Notes: generated by a model from the letters alone, not told the origin. A DNA stretch of 64,000 bases from Rhizobium sp. ACO-34A (GCA_002600635.1 CP021371.1:809001-873000); one strand, 5' to 3'; shown: positions 26,396 to 35,090, counted from the first letter of the stretch. Program-made: numbers and translations.

Positions 26396-27387
26396 GTCTC
26401 TCCGATTTTGGCGAGAATACGGGAAAGCTCGTCATGAAGTGCATCAAGATCGTTAGGGTATTTGTCTTGAAAATATGGATTACGCCATACGACGCTGGCT
26501 ATTTCGTCCAGCGTGGCACCGGCTTCATGAAGGGCTGCTGTGACGTGAAAAATTTGAGCCGACCTATTATTCTCGTAGACGCGCTTGTCTCTAATTAGCG
26601 TGCGCGCCTTCGGGTCGAGATCGCGACGGTATTTTTTGAGAACGCTGGCTGGTTCAAAGGCTTTGTGGTCGAAATCCAGCATGATTGTGGCAGCGCCATA
26701 GCTGCGACCCTCTACTGCAAAAGGCTTAGGACGCGCTGAGATTGGCCTCTCGTCATAGTGGAGCAGACGAACGAAATGTTCATCCCGCCCTTTCTTGTGG
26801 TTGATTGAGCCCGGGATGCGAAGGAGCTTGTTCACTGGCCAACCGTTTTTGTCCCCACCGTGTCGGTAGGTCAAAGCACGCGAATGCGCTTCGGCTTCCT
26901 GAAGATTATACTTCTCGTCCCACATCCAAAGGGCTTGTGTTCTTACCTCGGATGTTTGCCAAACTATGGATGGGTGAGGCTCGAAGGCGAAGGGGTCGGC
27001 ATCATCAACGTCGCACAAGGCATAGCGGGTATCTCGTGCAAATTTCTTCAGTCGTTTCGGCTCACTGAACATATTGGGGCAAAAATATTGATCCCAATCC
27101 CATCGGCTATATTGCGCTAAAAGTCCGTTGGATTTTGCAAGCCCCGTGATCTGCATCGATTTTTCCACGAATTGGCCCGTCTTGCGGTGCCTGAACGCGA
27201 ATAACCCGTACGATGGATAATCAGCCATGGTGAAACCATCCCACAGGCGTGCTAGGAACAGCTCTTGATCACGAATAGTGATTTCGTCGTCGTCAAAGTC
27301 ATCGAACAGGCTCATAAAGTCGTCGTGGTAAGAAAAATTTTTCAAAGTGATCCCCATTGAGTAGGCACAGTTCGACCGCTTGCGCAC
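26392..27387 (-). CDS. RepB-type DNA primase-like protein
   Basis: A 331-residue protein with a primase-like core: CDVDDADPFAFEPHPSIVWQ (acidic metal-binding region, around 125-145), SRALTYRHGGDKNGWPVNKL and the conserved LLRIPGSINHKKG (about 190-202), all characteristic of RepB/primase proteins on small plasmids and satellites. The C-terminal region (260-331) is helical, with WRNPYFQDKYPND. It overlaps the helicase gene by 4 bases. The N-terminal 30 residues are acidic. Together the two genes form an autonomous replication module. Confidence 0.82.
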   Translation of the reverse strand: MRKRSNCAYSMGITLKNFSYHDDFMSLFDDFDDDEITIRDQELFLARLWDGFTMADYPSYGLFAFRHRKTGQFVEKSMQITGLAKSNGLLAQYSRWDWDQYFCPNMFSEPKRLKKFARDTRYALCDVDDADPFAFEPHPSIVWQTSEVRTQALWMWDEKYNLQEAEAHSRALTYRHGGDKNGWPVNKLLRIPGSINHKKGRDEHFVRLLHYDERPISARPKPFAVEGRSYGAATIMLDFDHKAFEPASVLKKYRRDLDPKARTLIRDKRVYENNRSAQIFHVTAALHEAGATLDEIASVVWRNPYFQDKYPNDLDALHDELSRILAKIGET

Positions 27388-27446
27388 ATGGTGCGTCGAT
27401 CCAATCTTTGGTTGTGGAGGTGGTGAGGGGCGCTTAGGCCCCTCGG

Positions 27447-27686
27447 TCAGAGCTCAGCGTATTGAAACTTTTCGCCGTCTTTGATGCACTGTTCACACCA
27501 CGCTAGCACTCTGTCTCTGGGCCAAGCTAGCCGGGTCCCTCCAAGGCGCGCAGCCTTCGGGAACCTTCCTGCATTTTGCCAACGGATTAAGGTTGCTGGT
27601 GATACGCGGATACCCAGATCGTGCAGGTCTTTCCTACTCAGGAAAATCTGGTTTTCGGGTGAGATTTCAGTTCGTTGCTTTGTCAT
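27447..27686 (-). CDS. AlpA-like/MerR-type HTH regulator (possible excisionase)
   Basis: A 79-residue protein from ATG 27686 (AGG lies 8-10 bases upstream; an in-frame start 6 codons earlier is possible). The core FLSRKDLHDLGIRVSPATLI then RWQNAGRFPKAARLGGTRLA is the AlpA/excisionase winged-helix pattern, with recognition helix ATLIRWQNAG. AlpA proteins activate integrase expression or act as directionality factors in P4-like and CP4-57-like elements. It lies just upstream of the primase gene on the same strand. Confidence 0.82.
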   Translation of the reverse strand: MTKQRTEISPENQIFLSRKDLHDLGIRVSPATLIRWQNAGRFPKAARLGGTRLAWPRDRVLAWCEQCIKDGEKFQYAEL

Positions 27687-27782
27687 GGCAACACCTTTCT
27701 GCATTGGCCGTCCTGATCGCCGTCAGGAATATGCAGACCATGCCGAATGCTCTCGCGTCAGTCTTTGAACAATAATGCGCTG

Positions 27783-28382
27783 TTATTCTTCGTTGACATA
27801 TTCGCGCAATAAGCGAGTGACGATTGGCCGAATCTGATCTGGACCAGCAGGCTTCATGAATATCTCGCCTTGCCAGTCGGAAGCAGCATTTATCAGTGTC
27901 GCGCTTAGCTCACCTGTAACGCCCTTCAAAACAACGTTCCTTTCGAGCTGGTCGCGGCACCAGCGCTCGATTTTGTTAAGATCGTATGCAGGTGGAGCCC
28001 CCCTCGTTTCATTTTGGGCTATGAGGTGCTCAATGAGGTCATTCGAATCTATCTTGATGTCAATTTGCCGGGAGATCAGTCGCCCCACGGTAGAATTGGC
28101 GACGTGCACCTCTTCAAAGTCGTCCCTTGCCAGCGGACGGTTGACGGTTTGAGGTTCCCTATGGGGCAAAGCGATATTACGCATTGGACCATGAAAATAA
28201 CGAACATCGCCTCGGACCAGAATTTTTTGAAGGAAACGCCGGACTACATCCCTCCTGTGGTCACGGGCAGCGCGATACCGAACAGTCGCTGGCTTGACCA
28301 ATGGGCGCTTGAGAGGGATTTCCTGATTTGAGGTTTCTCGGGCTATGCCTTCATAGGGCATTTTGTCGGCGTCGGTCAGCAC
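27783..28382 (-). CDS. Hypothetical element protein, about 199 aa, GTG start
   Basis: I place the start at GTG 28382 (VLTDADKMPYEGIARETSNQ) because GGAG lies 10 bases before it and this start clears the integrase gene; a longer reading to 28544 would overlap the integrase by 118 bases. The protein is mixed alpha/beta with an RRDVVRRFLQKILVRGDVRY segment and a C-terminal helical domain (WCRDQLERNVVLKGVTGELS). I recognise no family. It sits between integrase and alpA, a slot that in small elements often holds accessory replication or regulation proteins. Confidence 0.6.
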   Translation of the reverse strand: MLTDADKMPYEGIARETSNQEIPLKRPLVKPATVRYRAARDHRRDVVRRFLQKILVRGDVRYFHGPMRNIALPHREPQTVNRPLARDDFEEVHVANSTVGRLISRQIDIKIDSNDLIEHLIAQNETRGAPPAYDLNKIERWCRDQLERNVVLKGVTGELSATLINAASDWQGEIFMKPAGPDQIRPIVTRLLREYVNEE

Positions 28383-28426
28383 TTTGAACTCGCTCCAGTG
28401 CCAACCCACGGGAAATAGGAAATATC

Positions 28427-29683
28427 CTATAAGGTTGGCTGCTGGGCGAAGCCTGATTTCCCAATCATCTTGGTGGTGTTTTCTGATCGTACGCCAAACT
28501 GATGGGAAGAGGAGCTTGTCAATTCCATCACGTGGTCCGCCCATATCTGCAATGCTTCCCGCTTTTCATCAAAATACGCGTGGCGATTGTAGATCGATGC
28601 AACGCCGGAGACTATCCCGGATTTGTGGTTCAATACCGCCTCGATGATATGCGGCTGGACTTTTAGGATAGCCATGTTGGTTGCGGCGGTGCGGCGGACA
28701 TCGTGAAAACGCCAGTCCTCGGCATCCATGCCAACGAAAGTATCGAGACGATCCTTGAAGCGACCGAATCCTGAGATTGGCGTCCTACCTGTCGAGGTGA
28801 ATACGTAATCCGATCCGAGAAAACGTGGAATGGACCGGAGAATGTCGAGTGCCTGCCGGGACAACGGGACAATGTGTGGGGTGCCGTTTTTCGTCCGCTC
28901 GGCTTTTAGTGTCAGTGTTCCCCGATGCAGATCGAGTTCGGACCAGCGCATGGAGGCGATTTCATCGCGGCGCTGTCCGGTCAGCAACAGAAGCTTTCCG
29001 AATTGCTCGAAGGGATAACCTTCGGCCTCGCATCCCTTCCAATAGGTGATGATTTCGTCATAGGTCAGATATCGGTCGCGTGACACCTCCTTGATAAGAG
29101 GCTTCAGGCCGACCACAGGTGATATTTCGACAATGCCCTGATCGATGCACCACGAATACAATTTCTTGATCGCAGCGAGTCCACGGTTTGCCCGCGTGCC
29201 TTTACCGCCCTTCTCGCCAATGTCACTGATCAGTCGCTCAAGTTCGCGCGTCACATCTCCACGTTTGATGGCGTTGACGGGCATCCTGTGCAGGCCATTC
29301 ATACGCAACAGCACGCTTTCCGTGCCTTTCCAGTCCTTCGTGTGCCGCTGGGCGTATCGCGTGATGAATTGGGGTATGACATCACCGAGAGTCAAAACCT
29401 TCGGCTCTGGCTCAACGTCACACTGCTGGAACGTACCCAATTGAATGTCGCGCAGGATCATTTGCGCTTTTTCGCGAGCGTCCTTTAGGGACAACACAGG
29501 ATACGTGCCGAGCTTGATCCGTTTCTGTTTCTCGTCAACGCGGGTCGCGAGATACCAGACCTTGTTACCCGCATTCGAAACGCGGATATGTAGCCCGGTA
29601 ACCAATTCATCGCGGACTTCGTACCGCTTGCCTTCGGCGGGAGGGAGATTGTCGAGCAGCTTCGGTGTAAGTTTCTTTCGCAT
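28427..29683 (-). CDS. int: P4-type tyrosine recombinase (integrase)
   Basis: A 418-residue integrase. Residues 1-85 (MRKKLTPKLLDNLPPAEGKR, then LVTGLHIRVSNAGNKVWYLA) form the DUF4102 arm-binding domain typical of P4-like integrases. A SAM-like core-binding domain follows, then the catalytic domain with Arg in LLLTGQRRDEIASMRW, HxxR in FHDVRRTAATNM, and the nucleophilic Tyr in SIYNRHAYFDEKREAL. All catalytic residues appear intact. It would recombine the tRNA-Phe repeats. The gene lies 1.8 kb inside the distal repeat rather than next to the tRNA. The start at 29683 is preferred over 29707 because it matches the family N-terminus. Confidence 0.93.
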   Translation of the reverse strand: MRKKLTPKLLDNLPPAEGKRYEVRDELVTGLHIRVSNAGNKVWYLATRVDEKQKRIKLGTYPVLSLKDAREKAQMILRDIQLGTFQQCDVEPEPKVLTLGDVIPQFITRYAQRHTKDWKGTESVLLRMNGLHRMPVNAIKRGDVTRELERLISDIGEKGGKGTRANRGLAAIKKLYSWCIDQGIVEISPVVGLKPLIKEVSRDRYLTYDEIITYWKGCEAEGYPFEQFGKLLLLTGQRRDEIASMRWSELDLHRGTLTLKAERTKNGTPHIVPLSRQALDILRSIPRFLGSDYVFTSTGRTPISGFGRFKDRLDTFVGMDAEDWRFHDVRRTAATNMAILKVQPHIIEAVLNHKSGIVSGVASIYNRHAYFDEKREALQIWADHVMELTSSSSHQFGVRSENTTKMIGKSGFAQQPTL

Positions 29684-29841
29684 GACGCAACAATAAGATT
29701 GCAACATCCGCGTGTCAGGGTACGATTTGGAAGGACGTTAAGTAGTTCTACGCTCTACGATGACGTTTGAACTTACTTGATCCAATTTCGGGTGAACTCC
29801 TGCACAAAGCAATTTTAAATAACGGTAAGTGCAAAGGCAGG

Positions 29842-31284
29842 TTATTCAAAAGGGTGCGCTGCTGGATCTTTGGAGAAGTGTAGCAATATCAGATCATCAT
29901 CCTCGTCCACACCGCCTTTTTCGAATGAAATATCGCCTACCGTAAATCCGCGATCAAGAAAACGCGAGATAGAAGGACCATCATCTCTCTCACCTATGAA
30001 GTAGCGAAGCTGTTTCTCTGTAATGCGCCCTGCAAGAAAATCCAGAATCACTCGGCTGGAAATACGATATGTGATTTCATCGTTAATCGATGTCATGCTT
30101 GTTCCTAAATACCAGCCGTGAGCTTCATGACTGAAGGCACCTTGTCTAAATAATGACCGTGCTTGGGACCCGGTAAATCTGGGAAGCGGTAGTCGCTCGG
30201 TGATGTAAGAAATACTATCTTCAAGCCCAGGGACGTCCCCGTTTTTGAAAATTATTGATTTCCAACTACGTATTATATTTTGTAAATTTCCCCGGTGTTT
30301 TTTGATAGGCAGAAAAACAACCACTGCATCAACCCTATTTCTTTTATCCGCCATGAAACGGCGAATGATTTTTTCAGCAGTCGCATTGCTCTCAAAATTA
30401 TTTCGATGTGGTTGGCCCATTTCATCAAGCGTCCTTGAGCCAACCTCCGCGAGAAAGATAATGCGACAAGTTCCGAAAGGCGCGTCTTCTACCTGAGAAA
30501 GTTTTTCGCGAAGGATATTATATATTGGGTTTTCCGTTTCGGAATAGGTACGTGGCGGTCGTGTGGTCCAAAAGTTATGATACCGTACTTGTTTATATTC
30601 TCTCTTTTCAACGGTCACATCCAAGCCGCGGTCCTCGATCTTTAAAAGAGGCGGCGGGCTGACATCAGACAGAGTCCAACTTTTGATTATCGTTTTAGCA
30701 GAGTCGGAGAGCATAAAGCCTTTTGGGGCCGCGATGCCTCTAATACTCCTTCCATTTTTATATTCCTTTGTTTCAGCAAAAGAAAAATACAAATAGTATC
30801 CGAAGCCTCTCTTAACCGAGTTCGCGTACTCAATAATCTGCTGAGAACACTTGTCCATGAGTGGTTCGCCGGAAATTGAGTTGTCGTTCGTTGATGCTAT
30901 TTCAACGATAGCTGGACGACCTGTTACAAGACCTTCGACATAGACGTCAGGTTCTTTCCCGTTTACCCACCATTCTGGCTCGATTTCGACGTAGTCTAAA
31001 TCCTTCATCGCCCATGTAAGAGCCAATTCCATCTCGGCGGGTAGAGCTTGTTCAACGCGCTTATTATTCAATCGTCCAACCAGATCGGACCGCTTTTGGC
31101 TATCGAGAAGGGGACTTAAATCGTTCAACATTCCTTGAATACGGCGTCGAGTGAATATTGCCAACGAGTATCGTCCCCTGATGAGCTGAATGGTGTATGT
31201 CAACGGTTGCAGACAGTTAGTCCTCGGTGGAAATGATTTGCAATCGATAGTTATTTTCTCGGTGGGATAGCTGTGGACTGCCAC
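29842..31284 (-). CDS. Unknown AT-rich cargo protein, 480 aa
   Basis: No recognised domain. The start is GTG at 31284; an in-frame ATG at 31131 (MLNDLSPLLDSQKR) is an alternative. Residues 84-130 contain E86, D113 in KEPDVYVEG and E128 in AIVEIAS, spaced as in PD-(D/E)xK nuclease-like folds but without the final lysine. The rest is mixed, with GFGYYLYFSFAETKEY, RVDAVVVFLPIKKHRG and an acidic C-terminus (DEDDDLILLHFSKD). It is the most AT-rich gene in the window and lies alone at the distal end of the element, a typical cargo position. A defence or nuclease role is possible but unproven. Confidence 0.75.
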   Translation of the reverse strand: MAVHSYPTEKITIDCKSFPPRTNCLQPLTYTIQLIRGRYSLAIFTRRRIQGMLNDLSPLLDSQKRSDLVGRLNNKRVEQALPAEMELALTWAMKDLDYVEIEPEWWVNGKEPDVYVEGLVTGRPAIVEIASTNDNSISGEPLMDKCSQQIIEYANSVKRGFGYYLYFSFAETKEYKNGRSIRGIAAPKGFMLSDSAKTIIKSWTLSDVSPPPLLKIEDRGLDVTVEKREYKQVRYHNFWTTRPPRTYSETENPIYNILREKLSQVEDAPFGTCRIIFLAEVGSRTLDEMGQPHRNNFESNATAEKIIRRFMADKRNRVDAVVVFLPIKKHRGNLQNIIRSWKSIIFKNGDVPGLEDSISYITERLPLPRFTGSQARSLFRQGAFSHEAHGWYLGTSMTSINDEITYRISSRVILDFLAGRITEKQLRYFIGERDDGPSISRFLDRGFTVGDISFEKGGVDEDDDLILLHFSKDPAAHPFE

Positions 31285-31448
31285 CCTACGTGCTCGCAGG
31301 GTGTTTTATGGGAGCCAAAATTGCTGATATTGAACGGTTGGTAATGAAATTGAATTATATGGATTGGTAGCTCTGGCTATACGCCGTTCAACATCTTACT
31401 GAAGCCGATCGATATAAGATGAGCCACGCTGCCGCACTTCCCAGTCCT

Positions 31449-31498
31449 GTTGAAAATCCGCGTGTCGGTGGTTCAAATCCGCCTCCGGGCACCATTTT
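31449..31498 (+). repeat. attR: distal copy of the 50-bp tRNA-Phe repeat
   Basis: Identical to 20460-20509. Only the 3' part of the tRNA is present (no D arm or 5' acceptor), so it is an attachment-site remnant and not a second tRNA gene. An 8-bp inverted repeat (TTGAACGG at 31330-31337, CCGTTCAA at 31384-31391) lies just inside it. Confidence 0.95.
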
Positions 31499-31626
31499 TC
31501 CTGATTGTATAGGTAACGTTCTGAGATTTCAGAAGCTTGGAACGATTGTCAGCTCGCTCAGTGCAAGTGCGAGGTATCTCGGGCGCCTTCCTTCCTAATT
31601 CCGCACGAGTCGGCTAATTCTCGTGC

Positions 31627-32895
31627 ATGGATCTCGGTGCGCTTCACAATTCGCAAGGCTCGCTTTCGACCGGTGCTGCCCGGTCGGATGGGCGGCTGGT
31701 GCGTGTCGTGGTGCCGCTTGCGGTCATGTATAACGGCCTTCTTGCCCTCATCAACGCGCATGTCATGCCGCTTGGTTTTGCGCATGTGGCGCTGGTCGAA
31801 ATCGGGCTTTTGTTCGTCTCGCTAATGTATCTGCTCTATCGCGGGCTCTCGCAGGAATCCCTGCCGGTGGTCGTGCTGGTCGGCTTCTTCGCGATCGTGA
31901 TGGCCTATACTTCGGTGGCGAACGGCATGCTGTTCGTCGATTTCTTCCGTAACGTACTGATCATCGCGGTCTTCTGTCAGTTGGGTGCCATGACGGACGG
32001 CCGCACCGTCGAGTTCGTCTTTCGCATCTGCTGTATCTGTGTGCTGTCGGTACTGCTGGTGGAGATTTTCTTCACCAAGGTCTACGAGGACCTTCTGTAT
32101 CCGGCGCTCTATTTCACCAACACCCGTGGCCTGGAGCAGATTTCCTTCGGCGGCTCCAAGATCTTCCAGAACGCCGTCAACATTCCCGGTCGCTTCTCCT
32201 TCGGCCTCAGCGATCATCGCACGGCTTCGCTCTTTCTTGAGCAGGTGTCGCTCGCCAATTTCTCCGGCGTGCTCGATGTCTATCTCGTCAGTCGGTTCAG
32301 CCGGATCAAGCGGTTCGACCGCATTCTCATGGTGTCGACGGTCATCCTCATCCTGTTGACCAACGATTCCCGCAGCATGCTGGCTTTTTCCCTTATCTGC
32401 CTCGGCGGCTATTTCGTCTTCCCGAAGCTCAGCAATGTGCTCCGTCCCCTGGTCATGCCGATCGTCCTCTGTGCTGGCGCGTTGGTTTTCCTCATGCGGC
32501 CGGATGCGAGCGGCGATACGCTGGACGGCCGTATCGTTCTGACGATGAAGGGTTTTCTCAATCTCGATTTCGTCGAACTGCTGGCGCTCAACGTCCGTGT
32601 CATCGGCAATTTCGCCGATAGCGGCTATATCTATGTCATCAATGCCGGAACGGTTTTCGGCCTCATCGCCTTCTGGCTCTTCGTGACCTTCTATCCCGGC
32701 GGGCAGAGCGACGACCAGAAGCGTTGCGCCTTCGCGCTCGGGATCTTCATCTTCCTCAACATGATGATTGGTGGCACTGCGATCTTTTCGATCAAGGTCG
32801 GAGCGCTGATCTGGCTTCTTGTCGGTTATATGAAATTTGCCGAGGGTGAGGGGAAATTAACTGCGTTGCCCGATCATCAACGACAGCAGCTGTAG
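31627..32895 (+). CDS. Polytopic membrane protein, polysaccharide polymerase-like
   Basis: A 422-residue protein with about 10-12 hydrophobic spans and a large loop near residues 155-225, the layout of Wzy/VpsF-like O-antigen or exopolysaccharide polymerases. Conserved features of that group include arginines in the periplasmic loop (GRFSFGLSDHRTASLFLEQV) and LLTNDSRSMLAF. Start at 31627 behind weak signals. It is the first gene after the integrated element and begins an exopolysaccharide locus. Specific polymer unknown. Confidence 0.75.
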   Translation: MDLGALHNSQGSLSTGAARSDGRLVRVVVPLAVMYNGLLALINAHVMPLGFAHVALVEIGLLFVSLMYLLYRGLSQESLPVVVLVGFFAIVMAYTSVANGMLFVDFFRNVLIIAVFCQLGAMTDGRTVEFVFRICCICVLSVLLVEIFFTKVYEDLLYPALYFTNTRGLEQISFGGSKIFQNAVNIPGRFSFGLSDHRTASLFLEQVSLANFSGVLDVYLVSRFSRIKRFDRILMVSTVILILLTNDSRSMLAFSLICLGGYFVFPKLSNVLRPLVMPIVLCAGALVFLMRPDASGDTLDGRIVLTMKGFLNLDFVELLALNVRVIGNFADSGYIYVINAGTVFGLIAFWLFVTFYPGGQSDDQKRCAFALGIFIFLNMMIGGTAIFSIKVGALIWLLVGYMKFAEGEGKLTALPDHQRQQL

Positions 32896-32953
32896 CATTG
32901 GGCTATAGCACCGTTGACGAATTGCGTTTCCAGGCAACGAACAGACAGCTCCC

Positions 32954-34006
32954 ATGTGTGTACAACTGCAATATATAAGAGCGATTGCGGCTCTTCTTGT
33001 CGTTTACTTTCACGCGATCCTGCAGCTGCAGAAACTCAACCCGGATGCCTGGTTGAGCCCTTATCTGTTCGGCAAGAGTGGCGTTGACCTGTTCTTTGTT
33101 CTCAGCGGGTTCGTGATGTGGATCACCACGGCCGACAAGCCGCTGACCGTCGCCGATTTCTGGTGGAAGCGCGTTCGCCGCATTGTACCGCTCTATTGGG
33201 CGGTCACTCTGCTGGCTGCCGGGGTCTCGCTCATCATCCCGCAAATGCTGAAATCGACCCAGTTCGATCTGCCGCATATTCTGGCGTCTCTCGCCTTCCT
33301 GCCGTGGATCAATCCGTCGGATCCGGATCATTACATGATCGCGCCGCTGATCGTTCCCGGCTGGACGCTGAACTACGAGATGTATTTCTATCTGCTGTTC
33401 GGCCTCTGCCTCGTGGTGCCGGTGCGCCACCGGATCGCCGCCCTCATCGCGCTGATTGGCAGCATCTTCCTGTTCTGCAATCTCGCGCCCGTGAACACCG
33501 CCACCCGGTTCTACGGGGATTCGGTGATTTTCGAATTCGTCGCCGGTGTCTTCCTCGGACAGATCTACAAGAAGGGCGTTTCCATGCCCGGTCCGGTTGT
33601 CGCTGCGATGGTTGCGATCGGCTTTGCGGCCTTGATGTTCAACGACTATCTGGAAATCGATCTGCCGCGCGTGTTCACCATCGGCATTCCGGCCGTGATC
33701 ATCATCTTCTTCGCGACGTCGCTCCGCATCCCCGACACCAGGTCCTGGCGCTGGCTGCGCATTCTGGGTGATGCCTCCTATTCGATCTACCTGACCCATA
33801 TCTTCACGTTGGCCGGCTCGCGCATGATCTACCCCCATGCGATCTCCATCCTGCACAGCGACACGCTGTTCGTGGTGCTGATGATGGTGATTTCGACGCT
33901 CGCCGGCATCGCCAGCTATTACATCTTTGAAGTTCCGGTCGGAAAAATGCTGTCGTCGGTAAACCTGCCGCGCGATGGGCGGGCGGTGCCGGTCCAGAAT
34001 GCGTGA
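32954..34006 (+). CDS. Acyltransferase 3 family membrane protein
   Basis: A 350-residue integral membrane O-acyltransferase. It starts MCVQLQYIRAIAALLVVYFH, where RAIAALLVVYFHA carries the catalytic-type His, followed by FGKSGVDLFFVLSGFVMW (family signature) and WWKRVRRIVPLYWAV. About ten membrane spans. Such enzymes transfer acetyl or other acyl groups onto surface polysaccharide, Nod factors or lipopolysaccharide. It lies 58 bases after the polymerase-like gene, on the same strand, and so probably decorates the same polymer. Confidence 0.92.
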   Translation: MCVQLQYIRAIAALLVVYFHAILQLQKLNPDAWLSPYLFGKSGVDLFFVLSGFVMWITTADKPLTVADFWWKRVRRIVPLYWAVTLLAAGVSLIIPQMLKSTQFDLPHILASLAFLPWINPSDPDHYMIAPLIVPGWTLNYEMYFYLLFGLCLVVPVRHRIAALIALIGSIFLFCNLAPVNTATRFYGDSVIFEFVAGVFLGQIYKKGVSMPGPVVAAMVAIGFAALMFNDYLEIDLPRVFTIGIPAVIIIFFATSLRIPDTRSWRWLRILGDASYSIYLTHIFTLAGSRMIYPHAISILHSDTLFVVLMMVISTLAGIASYYIFEVPVGKMLSSVNLPRDGRAVPVQNA

Positions 34007-34028
34007 TATCGGAGCCGGTAGGACGCAG

Positions 34029-35090
34029 ATGAAGAAACCGGGCACACGCCTCGTCGTCGGCAGCCTCCTTCTGGCGCTGACGGTTGGTTCCGCTCAGGCC
34101 GGCAATGCCGACCTCTGCTTTCGCGGTGTGAACCTGTCGGGCGCGGAATATGGTGAGGCGGACGGCAAGGAAGGCATCAACTTCACCTATCCTTCGCAAC
34201 AGACGGTGAACTACTTCGCCGGCAAGGGGTTCGACGCCGTTCGCCTGCCGTTCAAATGGGAACGGCTGCAGCGGGCTCTCGGCGCTCCGCTTGATCCTGT
34301 CGAACTGGAGAGATTGAAAACCAGTGTTACCGGCCTGCGGGCGAAGGGTTTCACCGTCATCCTCGATCCGCATAACTTCGGCTATTATTCCGGCGGAAAG
34401 ATCGGCACTGCCCAGGTGCCGGCGCGGCAGTTCGCGCAGTTCTGGATCCGGCTTGCCGCCGAATTCGCCAATCAGGACGGTATCGTCTTTGGCCTGATGA
34501 ACGAGCCTTACGATATCGATCCGAAGGATTGGCTGGATGCCGCGAACCAGGCGATTGCCGGCATCAGGGCGGTCAAGGCGCGCAATCTCATTCTGGTGCC
34601 GGGCACGTACTGGAGCGGGGTCAGCAGCTGGGAAACGGATTTCGGCAAGGGCGCGAACGGCCCCGTGATGCTTGGCGTTCGCGATCCGATCGACAATTAC
34701 GGCTTCGAAGTCCATCAATACATGGACGAGGATCTTTCCGGCACGCACACCGCCTGTGTGAATGCGGACATTGCCGTCAACGCGATCGCAAAGCTGTCCG
34801 ACTGGCTGCGTGCCAACGACAAACGCGCTTTCCTCGGTGAATTTGGTGGTTCCGAGGAACCGGATTGCCTCGCCGGCCTGAAGCGGATGACCGGACAGAT
34901 GGCCGAGGACTCCGATGTCTGGCTTGGCTGGACCTATTGGGCCGGCGGCGACTGGTGGCCGGAGGGCGAAGGCAACAACATCAAGCCGACGGCCAAGGGC
35001 GACCGCAAGCAGCTTTCGTCGCTTGTTCCCAATCTATCGCCGCCGGCATCGAAACCGGGTTCCTGCGCCATCATTCCTCCGCAGGGATAA
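34029..35090 (+). CDS. Secreted glycoside hydrolase family 5 (endoglucanase-like)
   Basis: A 353-residue protein with a signal peptide (RLVVGSLLLALTVGSAQA). The GH5 signature is clear: FRGVNLSGAEYG, VRLPFKWERLQ, acid/base Glu in GLMNEPYD (about residue 159), HQYMDEDLSGTH and nucleophile Glu in FLGEFGGSEEPD. GH5 enzymes cut beta-1,4-glucan-type bonds. Within a polysaccharide locus it probably trims or releases polymer in the periplasm, as cellulase-type hydrolases do in cellulose and exopolysaccharide systems. ATG 34029 is chosen because the signal peptide follows directly. Confidence 0.93.
   Translation: MKKPGTRLVVGSLLLALTVGSAQAGNADLCFRGVNLSGAEYGEADGKEGINFTYPSQQTVNYFAGKGFDAVRLPFKWERLQRALGAPLDPVELERLKTSVTGLRAKGFTVILDPHNFGYYSGGKIGTAQVPARQFAQFWIRLAAEFANQDGIVFGLMNEPYDIDPKDWLDAANQAIAGIRAVKARNLILVPGTYWSGVSSWETDFGKGANGPVMLGVRDPIDNYGFEVHQYMDEDLSGTHTACVNADIAVNAIAKLSDWLRANDKRAFLGEFGGSEEPDCLAGLKRMTGQMAEDSDVWLGWTYWAGGDWWPEGEGNNIKPTAKGDRKQLSSLVPNLSPPASKPGSCAIIPPQG

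Larger units (their letters stand above)
20460..31498. mobile_element. Integrative element at tRNA-Phe (about 11 kb)
   Basis: Bounded by a perfect 50-bp direct repeat of the tRNA-Phe 3' half (20460-20509 and 31449-31498), so one unit is 10,989 bases. Inside are a P4-type tyrosine integrase, an AlpA-like regulator, a primase and a helicase, an XRE regulator, and cargo genes at both ends that are visibly AT-richer than the chromosome. No structural phage, terminase or conjugation gene is present. This resembles small phage-satellite or plasmid-derived integrative elements. The flanking genes yacG/tRNA-Phe and the polysaccharide locus are chromosomal in composition. Confidence 0.93.

Noticed and set aside
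28383..28544. N-terminal extension of the unknown protein into the integrase gene
   Set aside because: It would overlap 118 bases of the integrase, while GTG 28382 has a plausible GGAG and clears it.
31330..31391. TTGAACGG/CCGTTCAA inverted repeat as an integrase arm site
   Set aside because: Single 8-bp pair with a 46-base spacer; no matching copies seen near attL, so it could be chance.
31449..31498. Possible second tRNA-Phe gene
   Set aside because: Only the 3' half is present; the acceptor 5' strand and D arm are missing upstream. It is the attR copy.
20460..31498. Prophage
   Set aside because: No capsid, portal, terminase, tail, holin or lysin genes are seen among the element's genes.
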